Shown: positions 49,798 through 63,196 of the stretch, piece after piece
How the letters are laid out: each line of letters opens with the position of its first letter
Numbering within the stretch: position 1 is the stretch's first letter
DNA from: Panaeolus papilionaceus
Taxonomy: Eukaryota > Basidiomycota > Agaricomycetes > Agaricales
DNA: 64,000 nt
Reading direction: 5' to 3'
Assembly: GCA_015501605.1 (NCBI GenBank)
Contig: JADNRZ010000017.1
Coordinates: 496,001-560,000, forward strand
The notes under the pieces: model-generated
What the model saw: only the letters and a program-made list of their open reading frames with translations
Told to the model about the DNA's origin: nothing
Database searches by the model: none
Made by a program: the position numbers and the translations under genes

Positions 49798-51070
49798 AGT
49801 GGGGAATTGAAGGAAGGAAGGGACAATATTGCCTACAAAATTGAGGGTTCGTGATAACAACTCGGAACGCAATGTGGGCTTTTATTCTCTGCATTGACAT
49901 CGATCGTGGGGTCCATGTCCTCGACGACGTCGCGGCCCTGGGCAGTCAAGTAGCTCTGAAACCACGATTGTGTGTGCATCTTCTGGTGTTTCCCTGACAG
50001 CGCGAACGGCCCACGGAAGAAGTCTATCCGCGTGTTTGAAGCAGTTGCACCTTCGTTTGGTATCGGAGGTTCATGGCCGCTCACTACCTTCGAATTCTTG
50101 ACGTGTGTATAATGCAATAGTAAGCTTTGTTCTGTTGGTATTTAATTATCGTGAGTAGCATTATCTGAGCGCTCCTGGATGACCGGTTTCACTCACAATC
50201 GGTGTATTCGGACACCATGCTCGTCTTTATGGCCGTCTCGAGATCATTATTCGATGTTATGCCAACGCTGGTACGTGTACCGAGTCGTCCCAAATGTGTT
50301 CTCGAGGGACTGATTGGGGACTCCAAAGGTTCACTCAGTGTTAAAGATCACTCAGGCTCGATAGGATCTCGAATGTCAGTTTGCGGTTGCAATATTGATC
50401 CTGTTGTGATCGCCCCTGCAATAATAATCTCGAGGTTTAAAGTATCCAAGAAAAATACTAACAGATGGACGGTACCACTGGAGTCGTTCAATTCCGAGTC
50501 AGAGCGACGATACACATCACTTTATTAATTTACCTATCACTTCTCGTCGCCGGCCATGTTCGTATCGGTTTGAGCGTCCTTATCTTGGCATTAGGCGAAT
50601 CATTCGGCGAACTCTGTCGCTTTGAAGGCCTTTTATTCAAAGTCAGCGGTCTTGTGCACTCTTCAGTGGGTCCCTCTGTTTTCTCACCTGCCCGGTCGGT
50701 AATGATGACGATCAAATTACAGTGCCCCTGAGTTTACTGAGGTTTGCTTCCTCCCACCATGATGACATCACACGATCATGCCATTTCGCCACTGCCAATG
50801 ACACCATCAGAGACCATCCCATGACGCAGTTCCGAGGATACTTCGCCATACTGGCAATTACTACTCTGTGTTATTTTAGACACAAGGATGTGTTTTCTTG
50901 CATTCTCTGATTCATCTTCTCACCAGCAGCAGAATCTGTTATTACTAACTAGAAGGTGACTAGCTCTAGTCTAGCCATTGGATTCGATGAGTCGAGGCTG
51001 ATTCTTTTCTGCTAGCCAAACTTGATGCCGGGATTGTTGAATTTGGAGACTCTATCAAAACATTTGAGAT
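49798..51070. other. Divergent intergenic region
   Basis: Lies between the divergently transcribed P450 and F-box genes. ORFs at 49833-50117 (minus) and 50202-50731 (plus) show no family motif. Probably promoter sequence of both genes. Confidence 0.35.
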
Positions 51071-53593
51071 ATGAGTGCATGGTGTGTGGATGGTATCCGA
51101 TCTACTTCAACAATGAAACTGGACTCTAACAGGCCATGGACGCAGGTTGTAGACGAATGGGCGAGGATATACGGCTCTTCTTGGTGGAAGAAGGGAACAC
51201 AGAGACTCTCGTTATCTAGAAGGGCACTTCAGCATCTGCAAAGAACCATGGCAAGACGAAATACGACGTCTCCAAAGCCCGATCCCCGTGATTCAGACGA
51301 TCCGTCATCACAGTCCATCTGTCGTCTCTGCTCCTCTAATGACCCACCCAACGAAGGAGAGGAAACAGACTGGATTCTAGCAGCGATCCAAGAACGAGAG
51401 TCAGAGCTCAGCATTCATACGCAATACCTGCAGCAAAGGCGTGTACTATCTGATGTCGTCGGCAATCGTCGCAGCCGTATCCCAGAAATAGCCCAACTGG
51501 AGCAGCAGATATCAAACCTCAAATCCCTGGTATCTCCCCTCCGTCGCCTACCGCCCGAGCTCCTGCAGGAAATATTCCTGATTGGAGCTGCGCAGCAAAA
51601 CATAAACAAGTTCATCTTTTTCGATGTCGTGCATGGCGAGCCTGTGTCGTCCTGGGCCGTAGCCGGGGTGTGTCGCAAGTGGCGGAACGTGGCGTTATCT
51701 ACCCCGGAATTGTGGAACGTTTTGCCACATCTCACATTTGAACGCGTGAATTTCCATGCCCATAAACTCCAGTATTCAAAATTCGAGTTCCTCCTTCGCT
51801 ATTCAGGGAACCTCCCCCTTCACCTCTATATTGAGGCGCGTACACCATGGCTGCCTGAAACGTGTCCAGTCCTGGATCTTTTGATTCAGCATTCGGAGCG
51901 CTGGGAGACGGTGGTCGTCAAAATGACAAGTTCGACGTTTGCTCGTCTTAATGGTGTCAGAAACCGAATACCTCGGTTACAGCGTCTGTCCCTGACACTC
52001 TGGCATTCATGGGCACATAATTCAGACGTTGACTGGGACATGTTTGCCATCGCCCCTCGCCTCACTGATGTTTCGTTCAAATGCCGCAGTGAAGTGGCTT
52101 TAAGGCTCCCAGAGTCGCAGCTTACACGATACTCACTCGAGTCCATGCATGTTGACGGTATTGGTCATGCGCTACAATCATCCTCGACTATTCAGGCACT
52201 CTACATCCGAAATGAACGCATGGATCCTCTGCACGATACGATTACTCTTCCCAACCTAACGAAACTATTCTTCCAATTCCGTCACTACCATAGCTCACCG
52301 AGTCTACTCGACAGCCTCTCCCTTCCGGCCTTACAAGAACTCGTGGTGTGTGGAGATCATCCCAATATCCTTGCCACTTCTCTTTCCCTGTTGAGAAGAG
52401 CGGGTGAAGCGTCGCCTTCAAGGAAATCGGCTCTGAAGAGCCTGCGTATCTCGGCCAGCACTGCCAATCTCGTTATGTCGAACTCTACCACACTTTTGTC
52501 GATCCTCGAGCTGGTTACTGAGCTTCAATTCCTGGATATACCACTCCCTTCAATCGACGTTCTGTCGCGTCTGTCTAAACTCGACCAGGAGCAGGTTATT
52601 GTTCCACTGCTAGGATGCTGCAAATTTCAAGTCGTTTCGCCAATTTCATCAGAGATCTGTTCAGCTCTGAACGAGCTCGGTGCAACGCGATGCAAACCAC
52701 TCCCCAGCATTGTATCGGACGAGGTAGAATCTACACCTGTGCAGCCTCTATCGTGTTTGGTGCTGGAGCATTGGAGCACCCATGATTCGCAGGAGTTTCT
52801 TGAACAGACGCATTACGATTTGGAGGTTTCTGGTGTTGATGGATCTTCCCAGTTACCACCTAGCTCAGCGCCAGTGCAAGCACCCTCGACCTCGACGTCC
52901 CCGTTTAACTTCCGAGGCCGGCGATCATCTCATACCAAGCTAAACCGGGCTGCGACCTCGAATGAACTGTGGACCTTGATTACCGAGGTGTTGCCGGAGA
53001 GGGAGAGGGGGGACGTCCCTGTTTGTGATCAGAGTGGGCATAGGCTTCATATTTCGAGAAGACAGGCGATGATGCTTGGTGAGAGACTTGGAGAGTATAG
53101 GTTGGATGGAGGAGTTGAGGTGCAGGATGTCATGGTGCGTTATTGGAGTTTTGATGAGTTGGTATGAGGACATGCTAACGCAAATGGTTTTTGGGTACAG
53201 ATGATGAAGAGGTTGTATTCGAAGTTGAAGTTGTTGAATGGGAGACTGCAGTGTACGCCGGCGAAATTCAAGTCAAGGTATCCTTATCTTGGAGAATTGG
53301 AGGGTGTTATCCGAGGGACGCTACATGCGTGGCAAGGAATCGTGGACCAGCATGCGTCGATGCTTCGGTGGGTTCATGATTCGACTGCTCTGTTTTATAG
53401 GTCCCAAGTAGACTGTATGTGTGCATCCTTCGTTGTGTTTTTCTGTTGCTAATGTTTTGTTTTTCTGATCGTGGTACGGATAGGCCCGAGTCGGCGTTTA
53501 TCCATCGATTCATGCTCGTCGTTCGAAGGCTCGCTGGCTCAGGAGTATAGAGCGAAGCTCGAGGAGATGTGCAACAAGATAGGAAGTATGTAA
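51071..53593 (+). CDS. Large F-box protein, paralogue 1
   Basis: Exons 51071-53161, 53201-53414 and 53484-53593 give 804 residues. An N-terminal SSNDPPNEGEE motif (88-98) and a predicted helix precede the F-box at about 157-225 (LRRLPPELLQEIFLIG ... VCRKWRNVALSTPELWNVLP). Irregular LRR-like strands follow. The last two exons encode a helical tail (LYSKLKLLNGRLQ, GTLHAWQGIVDQHASMLRWVHD). The layout, including the intron before that tail, matches the F-box genes at 56815-59237 and 59913-62556. Predicted SCF substrate adaptor; target unknown. Confidence 0.88.
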
Positions 53594-53599
53594 TCCCCG

Positions 53600-54539
53600 C
53601 TGCCAATGCCAGGGTATCCTGAGGTTCGTGGATCAGAAGGCCCTGTGTTTTCTGGTTATTCAGTTCAGCTGAATGCGTTGTAGCAACGAAATCAGATAGT
53701 GAACAATTGTATTCGTATTCTGTTGTATTTGTATTGAATGTAGCATACGTAGCTGTACGATAACAGACTCACAATAATTATGTACTGATATACTCAGAAT
53801 TAGGAATTCAAAAGCCGAAGGATGGGAGGTCCGACAAAGACCGAGGCACAAGTAAGGAAATTAAATGTGCATCAGAGAAATGTCTGTGAACCCTGCTTGC
53901 TATTACGGTTTACCTGTTTCCGATAATGACCCTGGGTCGACGCTTGGACTTGTGCTCGGTCATTTGCCGAGGTTCAGTCTACCTTCAGCTTCAGAGGCCA
54001 AGCTTTGGTTAATTTGAAATTGCTGCAGCAGATAATTGACTATGACGTCGTAGGGAGAGGGTATCGAGGTTGCCGCGGCGATTTCAGTAGGCACTCGTCA
54101 CTCCACTACCAAATGGTGCAAGTCAGTTCGTAGGCGAAATTCTATTCGACGGCATTTTAAGCTCGTGAATGACACTGATTACTTGTCTGATTCTTTCTGG
54201 AAATTCCTGTAGGTTCTGTTCAGTTCTAAACATGCCACCAAACCAATGTCACGGCTGGGTAGCCGAGAGGCATTTTTAAATAAACATTTTCATTTCTTAT
54301 TGAGCCGTGACTAACACTACACAGGGCTTCCAGACAGGAACAGCGTGGTTAGCGCTTGTCTTGTCTTCCCCCCACCATCTCTGTTAGAGTCAATTTTCAC
54401 GTCGAAGTCTGGCCTGGAAATTGAAGCCGCTGAACGTGATATCTAATTTGGCTCATCGAGAGCGCACGGCCCTATACGCGCTCTGAGGCTTGCTTTATTC
54501 AATTTATCTCATTGGACGACCGTCTCTCTCAAAAGTGCT
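53600..54539. other. Intergenic, nothing recognised
   Basis: Spacer between an F-box gene and the transporter gene; no ORF with a recognisable motif. The CT-rich end likely belongs to the transporter promoter. Confidence 0.35.
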
Positions 54540-56630
54540 ATGACTTCGAGAACCCCATACCCATCCACTGTTGCACAGACACCAGAGTATGCATCGTTCA
54601 CTAATATTCCACAACCTCAAACCGGCCCCACACTTCCGGTCCATGTTATTCCCCGTGCCGGCCAACCATCTTCCTCTGCTGAACCTCCATCAAATCACAA
54701 CCACCTAGCGTCAAGCACCATCCACGCCAGTGCCAATGAAATACTTACAAACAGCACCACGCCCTCGAGAAAATCGTCCAAATCATTTGTGTCGAACCAG
54801 AAAGACGAGACGGGTCGAAAACCCACCTTGAAGGCGTATCATGTCCACGAGTCGGACGAAGAAACCCATTCTGCTATCGCCGACGATGACAGCTTAATCC
54901 TAACCGACACAGACAGCGAAGACGATGATGACGACCACGACCCCCTTCGCCATCATAGCGCGTCAAGGAGGCGAACGCGGACGGGTCGTGTGCTCAGGAT
55001 AGTGCGAAAGCGGGTGCGTCGCGGGGTAGAGTGGACGAAAGAGATAACGAGGGCGAATGCGGGGTTGTTGTTGATCACAGCGTCGCAGGCGTTTTTTTCG
55101 ATTATGAATACGGCGGTGAAGGTGCTTAATGGGATTGATCCCCCGATGGGGACGTTGCAGGTATGGTGCCTTTGTGTTGGAATGTGTAACTGGTGGGGAA
55201 ATGCTCATTCATCTCTGCCTTTTCTCTTTTCCTTTTTTTGTCGAATGTAGCTCGTTTGGGTTCGCATGGTAAGCCCCTTTAAAATCCTCTGTTGTGCAAT
55301 GCCTAACAATATCTATGTTTATGTTTAGTTTATCACTTACGTTTGCTGCATCACCTATATGTACGTCGTGCTCTCATCAATCCGCACCTCTACTCTCTCT
55401 GATAGGCTGATATTACAAGGCTTGCAGTAGGCGTTCCTGATCCTTTCTTGGGACCAAAAGGCGTCCGCCTTCTTCTCGTTTTTCGAGGGCTTGTCGGGTT
55501 AGTTCGTAAATTCACTTACTTACTTCTCCCCGACCCATTCCATTCTCCATTCACTGACGTGCTCTCAACTTGAAAATTGAAATGACAGATATTTCGGCCT
55601 ATTCGGAATCTACTATTCCCTGCAATTCCTGACATTGTCCGATGCGACTGTTTTGACCTTCTTGACCCCTATAATGACGGGTATTGCAGGTGCATTGTTG
55701 CTCGGCGAGAATTTTACGAAACGTCAAGCCTTTGCGGGACGTAAGTACTTTATCAGCGGATATGAAATATTAATCTGATGTTGGCGATTTAGTCATTAGT
55801 TTGGCTGGAGTCGTTCTTATCGCCCGCCCTGCTGCTTTGTTCGGAAACTCAGGCCAACCAGATCCTGGAGAGAAAGGCACGTCATCAGAACGACTCGTCG
55901 CTGTTGGGTATGCCTTTTCTCCTAGATTTTATATCGCGTTGGTGAAATTAACCATAACTGTGAATTGTGTTTATCAGCGTTGCCCTGCTCGGCGTCCTTG
56001 GCGCAACCGGCGCTTGTGAGTAGTTCTTTCGTCCTTGAATTCAAAATCTCATTCGAGCCTAACACCACCCTTCGTCTAGATACATCCATCCGCGCCATCG
56101 GCACGCGAGCACACCCCATGCACTCAATGACATTCTTCAGTCTCTCCTGCGTCATCGTCTCAACCATCTCAATGATCTTCGCGCCTTCCGTCGCACCCAT
56201 CGTGATCCCTACCCGTCTCCTATGGATCGGCCTGCTTCTCATGATCGGTTTAGTCGGCTTTGTGGCGCAACTACTTTTGACAATGGGATTGCAGAAAGAA
56301 ACAGTGGGTAGAGGCGCCCTAGCCATATATTCGCAGATTGTGTTTGCGAGTATCCTCCAGATGGTGTTTTTCGACGAGATTATGGGGGCGTGGTCTATTG
56401 TTGGGACGGTTATGATTGTGGGTGCTGCGGCATGGGTAGCTGTGAGTTTATGTCCTTATAATCTCCTGATGGATATACGTGTATTGATATATTCACCCAT
56501 GCAGATCACGAAAGAAACTACCAAAAAGATGACGAAAAAGTCCTCACGGACACCTCTTCATACATTCCCGGATGAAGAAGAAGGATTGTTGCATCAAGAG
56601 GCACACAGTGATCATGACGAGCGTCGATAG
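54540..56630 (+). CDS. DMT-superfamily (EamA/SLC35-like) membrane transporter
   Basis: Nine exons (54540-55160, 55251-55268, 55329-55360, 55420-55497, 55589-55740, 55793-55907, 55978-56015, 56080-56441, 56505-56630) give 513 residues. A soluble, Ser/Asp-rich N-terminus of about 170 residues with an acidic run (DTDSEDDDDDHD) precedes about ten hydrophobic segments in the EamA pattern. The end of the first repeat reads YFGLFGIYYSLQFLTLSDATVLTFLTPIMTGI (shown discontinuously as YFGLFGIYYSLQF, DATVLTFLTP). The second contains ALAIYSQIVFASILQMVFFDE. The C-terminus is short and charged. Relatives move small metabolites or nucleotide sugars; the substrate cannot be told. Exon 2 is only 18 nt. Confidence 0.9.
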
Positions 56631-56814
56631 CTCAATGTTCCTTACGAAGGGGAGTTGTCGGATCGTAAATTGGACTTGTGATACACGGGTTAAGGTATCT
56701 GATATTGGATAGCAGATCTGTATATACGTATGTATGTTACTATGTATGTAGAAATGTTAGTAGGGGACTTTATTTGTTATGAACGCATTTGTACTGACCA
56801 ACTACGCCATAATA

Positions 56815-59237
56815 CTACATATAACCTAGTATTTGAAGCCAACATTCCTGTGAGAAGTAAATATAGAGTAGTTAGGAAAATAGAAAAAGTGAATTTGGAA
56901 GGTAGCTTACCGGTTTGAGGTCTAACATGATATCGTGGTACTTCGCCAAAAGATCAGCCCTCTTATAGTTCACGTCGAATCCTAAGGCGGTACCCTCGCT
57001 AGTGAGGCGGATAGCTGTAAAGAAATAAGCTAAATGCTGTCGAGGAGAAATATGCAATTCTTACGGTCATGCTGAGGAATGTAAACAAGCTCCAGCCTCG
57101 ATACATTCTGCACCCAATGGACAGATTGTATGTTTGCATCCGTAGAAAAGAGCCAGGCATCGATGGCCTTGTTCAGGGCCTCCTCAAGGTGATTAAGATA
57201 TGGTCGGTCGTTTTTATAGTCCTTTGAGAGAGCTTGCATGTCTTGTAGTAAGGATAGTGCGCAGTAGTCAATTTGTGCAGACTGTATCATAGTTCTGACC
57301 GTTAAAATGATTTCTAAGAGCAATGAAGGAAAAAAGAGTACACTGATATTCCGGATGTCGATCCAATCCTGTTGACACAGCTCCAGCTGCGCCAGCAACG
57401 CATGCACCTCCTTTCGTGACATATTCCGACTTCGGCTGTCCGGGAATAGCAACGAGCATGCCCTTTCTTTTCCCCATCGTGAAAAGAGAAGAAGATCTTG
57501 CAGCGTATTGACCGCTTCCCAGGAATTCGTGGACTCCTGGCGTTCCTCTGAATTTGCGCTCCCAGTTGGTATGGGCACTGGTACCACCGAAGGACTTTCG
57601 AGCATGGAATGAAGCTGTTGCAGATTCAGTTCATCCTGCTTATACCCCGCCGGGTCTCCGTGGGATTTAACCATCAAACACTTTAAGCCCTGAACCGGTT
57701 TTGTATCCGGTGAATTGAGTGACGGTTCACAGCGCAAGGTGGCGAAAGTATTCAAGGCCGATGATACCGAGGATGAGGAAGACATAACAAACTGGCACAC
57801 GATAAGTGATGGCAAAAGTCTAGACTCCTGCCGTAGGTCACTCAGGCGAAGGAGGGTTTGTGCAGGAAGTAAAGGACAATCCAGAAGCTGAAGGCAGGGA
57901 GTGAGAGCAAGCATGGCAATGAATGTGTCTTGGTGTCGAACAATGGCGAATGCGAGCAAATATGAAAGGGCCAGCTTCATGAGAGGAAATACTTGGGATG
58001 ATGCACTGGATGCGCGTTGTAGCAACGCAAGAGACGCGGAAAGTGCGTGCTCATCGTCTCCAGAAATTGCAAACTCCTCGAGCGCGGGACAAACGAGAGG
58101 ATTGATGCTTTGAGCCCCTCCATGGGAGGCAAAAACACAAGTCAAGGATGTAAGGCTGGGGAGCATTATCGTATCGGGTGTGACAGGTAAAACTACCCTT
58201 CTCAAGTTCAAACTTCGTAAAATAGACGTAGACGACCATAAATGATGGCTTTGAATATTGTCCAAGTTAAACACCCAAGACCAGTATGTGAAATGGGTGA
58301 TTTGGTCAGGAGGTAGTTGCATCTGGTGGTTCATGGCCGAGTAATGAGAGACTTGTTGGAGGTTGGGAGCTTCGGCAAACATGTGCCAATCTACAGGTAA
58401 ATCATCGTTGAACGGCCCCCATAACCTCAGTGTCAGGTATCGGAGACGGTGAAGTCGACCTTTCACGACGTTGAAGGTAGGTAACAGGCTGGCATGGAGG
58501 TTTATGTTAGCCGAAACCCACGTCTCTGCATTTTCAAGAAGCAGATCAACAACGAGGTGAGTCTTCACGTCGGGGTCCTTGCACTCGAGATAGAACTGAA
58601 GAGGCATTGCGCGCGACAGCCCAATCGTGTGCTTGAATAGTTCGTGTTGACGACTCTGCTTCTCAAAGCTCTCCTGGTCTTCGATGTAAAACGGCGGGAG
58701 GATATTCCAGAGCTCTGGAGTAGACAGTGCAATGTTTCTCCAGCTGTGACAGATCTGAGAAACGACCCAAGGCCGATCCCTTGCTTCGACATGCGGAAGC
58801 TCATCCAAAGAATCGCCTAGCTTGTGTTTTGAAGGTGATCCAAGTATGAAAACATGTTGCAGAATTTCGGGTGGCAGACGACGGATGGGGGAGACCACGA
58901 ACTTCATTTGCGCAATGCGACCCTCCACCTGAGTCTGTGCGTGTCGCATGATATCCAGAGAACCTGGAGGGTAGTCGAATCCTGTTGATATTTGGGCGTT
59001 AAGGAGCTTTAGCTGAGCACTATCATGTGCGATCATTTGCTGGAGTATGTCGCATTCATCGTCTTTGGGAGGTTCATTGCACTGATAGAGATGTGAAAAC
59101 TGGAGAGCGAGATCATTGTCGTGATGAAGGGGTTTTGGCTGCAGTCCTAATGCTTTCACTATCTTGACGGTTGCCGAATCCAAGTGTATCTTGAAAGGAT
59201 GTATACCCTGACCTCCGGAGCCACTGAAGGCCTCCAT
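56815..59237 (-). CDS. Large F-box protein, paralogue 2
   Basis: Exons 57342-59237, 57065-57281, 56911-57014 and 56815-56847 give 749 residues. It has CNEPPKDDE (53-61), a helical spacer, and the F-box from about 116 (VSPIRRLPPEILQHVFILG ... ICHSWRNIALSTPELWNILP), followed by leucine-rich segments. The tail LEEALNKAIDAWLFSTDANIQSVHWV parallels paralogue 3 (LEELETVLKDLLDTWIFAVDENLPSVHWV). The first intron (57282-57341) is 60 nt without a stop, so retention would keep the frame. The last exon is 33 nt. Predicted SCF adaptor. Confidence 0.86.
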
Positions 59238-59912
59238 ACCAAGTATGTCGAGCCTATAAACTTGGGAGTTGGTTTCAGTGATTCATCATGATCGTATAAA
59301 GGGGTATTGGACTTACTGGTACTCCTGGGTAGTATGAAAGGCGTCACGTCTGTAATTCTGGTTGGCTTGTGTTCCGAAATAGTAAGATGTATATAATCAG
59401 CAGGTTGCGGACATGCAGCTGGAACAATGCAGGCCCCAGGGACGCGCAGGGACGTGACGGTGCTTCTGTTCTGAGAAAAGATAAAAACGCGTCATTTTCA
59501 CCTCATCCGAGTGAACGAGTCCCCCATAAAGTTTGAAAAGCTTATTGCAATCTGCAGTAGATACAGGTGCTGCTGCGTGCATAAGCCAAAGTCCAAGATC
59601 GACAGTTGTGGTTGAGCGGAGTGCTAAAAGATCTGCGTGCATTGTGCAACCTGGGTGTGACTAAAAATCACATTGTGGGGTAATGCGAATAAATTGGGAC
59701 GAATACAAATAATTCGAAATAAATTTCAACAAAGAAGGGCATCCTAAGGCATCCTTCGCAATAGATTCCAGTTTGGTGATTTCAGCGTATACTTCTCGGA
59801 AACCAACATATAAAAGATACGACTATCAGTTGCATACTTATTCTATTATGCATACCAACATGCGATCCTATCTACACTGACTCTGACACAATTAGTTTTA
59901 CACGTCTGTTTT
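59238..59912. other. Intergenic, nothing recognised
   Basis: Short spacer between two F-box genes on the same strand; ORF 59397-59642 (minus) has no recognisable features. Confidence 0.35.
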
Positions 59913-62556
59913 TTAGTCTTTCAAGTTGCAAGTCGTCAACGTCAACGCTACAGGGGACGCGAAAGACTCAGAGCACTCACATATATTATCTGCGCAGATC
60001 GATAGTTCTTCAAAAAGGTTCTTGTACTCCTCGAAGTATTCGTACAATATGTGATCAAGATCTAGGACCAAAGCCATCGAAGTGCTCGTCGACCGAAGTG
60101 CTGAAGGCAAAAGAAAAAAAAAAGTTTGTCAGCCATTTTTATCAGAGTAGGAATGCAACGCACGATCTGTTTGAGGAATGTAAAATAAACCGACGTGCGG
60201 ATAGCGATCATAGTAAACCCAGTGCACAGAGGGGAGATTTTCATCAACGGCAAATATCCAGGTATCCAAGAGGTCTTTCAACACCGTTTCTAGCTCCTCA
60301 AGGTAGGGGTTCATTTTCTTGACTCTCGCAGGTGTATCCACAAGGCACCGTCGTAAGGAGTCAAATTCATATCCTTGGATTCTTGCAGTCTGTTGCAATG
60401 TTAATGTACACCTTATCCACACAAAAAAAGGCAGCGTGTCACATACCGCTATACAATGAATATCAATCTGCTCTGTTTTGCACAGCGCCAAGTGTGAAAC
60501 CAAAGTTTTGGCTTGTTGTCTTGAGATGTACATCTTGGAAAATGGATTTTGTGACACTGTGTTCCCATACCTCCTCTTGCCTCGTAAAATATTTTTTAGC
60601 AGCTTTTGAAGCGTCTTGGTCATCGCAACGCCTGGTATTCGAGTCTCATCCTCATTCTCGTCTGAAGTCGTTGAGTTGTGTTCAGCATCGTCACCTGTCG
60701 GTGCAGCAGTTTCCGATTGTCCCGTCCAAGAATATTCCAAAGTACGTTGGCACCGCGTCAATCTATCATCATATGCCGACCCTCCATAATAGGTCCCAAT
60801 TACAAAGCACTGCAACCTTTTAACGAATGCCATGTCAAGAGAATCATCGGAGACTTCCGCTGGAAGCTCGCACCGTGAACGACAGATGTTGTTCAAAGCA
60901 CGAGCGCACGAAGCTGATATCTGTGAGGACGTAGAAAACTTGCAATATTCCATCAATGGAACCAAGGCGCTTTCCGGGTCTGTTTGCGCCAAGCACTTGA
61001 GAACGCTGAGACCTGGTAAAGGGCAATCCAGGAACTGGATGCCAGCGGCCAGAGTGAGTATTGAAACGAATGATTCGGAATCTAAAGAAATGACAGGGAG
61101 GCATTTAGAGCCAAAAGATAGCTTCTTGAGGGGAAAAGCGTTGATAGTGGCTCGAGACGAACGTTGCAACAGGGCCAATAAGTCACTAAGAATAGTGGTA
61201 TGGCTCGCTGAGATATGTAGTTCCTCCAATGCCGGAAGAACGAGTTCGCCTAAGCCGCCGATGTCATCATAGGAATTTGAAATCATGTAAAATTGTGTGA
61301 GGTTGGGTAAAGTAAGGGATCCTCCCATGAGAGGCAAGAGACCCGATCCCAAGGATAACATTTGAAGGAAGGCTGCGTTGGATGAAATGATCTGTTGAAC
61401 TTGGGTTACTGACGAATGTGATCGGAGGGAACAACGCAGGAGCTGTGCTTGCGGGAATTGTAGTTCGACGTCGCTTGAGTAGCATGTAATGTCACTCAGT
61501 TGAGGGGCAATGGCAAAGATATCGCCGTCTACCGTATCATCCATTGATGCATACCACAGGGAAATTTGTAGACGCTTAAGCCTTGGTAAGCGTCCTTTGA
61601 TGTTCCCGAAAACAATGAGTTGCGAAGGACTCATGTTCATAGTAGCTGACTCCCATCTCTCCGAATGATGAACCAGAAAGTCAATGGTCGGGTCACGAGG
61701 CGTTCGTTTGGCTGTATCACTGTTGATGATAACATGCAAACCCATATCTTTCGAGCGCTCGACCATGGTTTTAAACATTGCATGGCGAAGCCGCATTTCA
61801 CCAGATAGCTGGACACGGCTCATCATGAGAGGCGGAAGATACGACCATAATTCCGGCATCGCAAGAGCAGTATTCCTCCAATGGCGGCAAACTTGCGAAA
61901 TAGCCCAAGGCCACTCTAGTGCGTCTTGTGGATAGTGTATTTCTGGATTCCGAGGACGAGGGAAGAGTCCAATGGTGAAAATGACCTGTAATAGCTCTGA
62001 CGGAAAACGACGAATCGCAGACGATAATGACTTCAGGTCTGAGATGTGGGCTTCCAGGCGGATCATTGGTGGGGGAGAACCCGACTTCGGTGCATTGGCA
62101 GGATCCCAAAAGAGTTTATCCCTCATTTCGTCTGTATACACCTTAAGTTGAGCTTCAGCTCCTTCAAGGGCATTGCGAAGCAGCACAGTTTCTTCTTCGT
62201 CTGGTGGGTCGTTAGAGGTGAGGAGGCGGGGAACTGGTGCACACATTCCGGATTTACTTCGCTTGACTGCTGCTTGGAAAGCTTTCCTCCTTCTCTTACC
62301 CCAGGAGGTAATAGATCGCGTCTTCCTCCTGCGAACTAGACTGAGCGCATGGCGATATGCCTTTGCCGTGCTCTTTACACTCTAAACATCGACAAGGGGT
62401 TGTAAGTAACCTGACCTGTGCTGGGATTGATGCTGGGCTCACATCGTACTTGACCCTCATTTTCCATAGGAGATGCACAAGGGAAAAACGGGTTTGGTAG
62501 TAAGTGTCGCGCAGAGCTGCACGAGCTCGTCTTGCGTATGTCCCTAGACTCTGCAT
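59913..62556 (-). CDS. Large F-box protein, paralogue 3
   Basis: Exons 62455-62556, 60447-62381, 60164-60389, 59981-60100 and a 5-nt terminal exon at 59913-59917 give about 795 residues. A basic N-terminus (KAYRHALSLVRRRKTRS) leads to SNDPPDEEE and the F-box from about 158 (AIRRFPSELLQVIFTIG ... VCRHWRNTALAMPELWSYLP). The tail contains NPYLEELETVLKDLLDTWIF. The intron at 60390-60446 is 57 nt and stop-free. The first exon was added because it continues the frame in phase 0 and makes the length agree with paralogues 1 and 2; a start at 62246 is the fallback. The final 5-nt exon is the least certain part. Confidence 0.82.
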
Positions 62557-63196
62557 AGCCTGAGCTTTGATAACACGTTCAGCTTAAGCTTTTTTCAAAT
62601 CTATGCAAAGGAGAACATACCCAAGAACAGAGTTAGTGATGTGCCAGCGTAGTTTATAACTAATGGGTGTGGTGAGGTGAGAAGATAATCTCAGTATCAA
62701 TGTTATGATGAGCGCGCACAATCCTGTGCAGCTTCAACCATGGGAAATGGCCGAGCCACAGGTTGCCGATAATAGGGTTCAGCCATAATGCCTCTCAATG
62801 GATATTCCCCCTTGCAATCGAGGCAAAACGTAAATACCGCATGTCAGAGTTGGTGTAGCTCAGAAATAGTAAGAGGCAGAAAAGCAAGATCATAACGTTT
62901 CGTAATTCATTGGTGTGTATTGTGCACGCGAGGCTTGCCAGACCTTCAAGTGCTACATATTGACCTCAGCGACGGTTCTAATTATCAAAGCGAATCATGC
63001 ATGAAACCCTATTTACATACCTATATACATAAAGCCCAAATCCAAATTATACTTGGGAACTGAGAAGGAAAAATGCTGCGTAGAGACAATAAACGAGCAT
63101 AAAAGCAAAAAAAGGCAAAAGAGCAGAGTCCATGACAGAGGAACAGCATTCCTGTGTCGTACAACATTAACCTATACTATAGGCCACCACTCGCAT
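62557..63196. other. Intergenic, nothing recognised
   Basis: No coding signal between the third large F-box gene and the gene cut by the right edge. Confidence 0.35.

Noticed and set aside
54250..54285. tRNA-like words (gggtagccgagaggc)
   Set aside because: No matching acceptor stem, anticodon arm or T loop around it.
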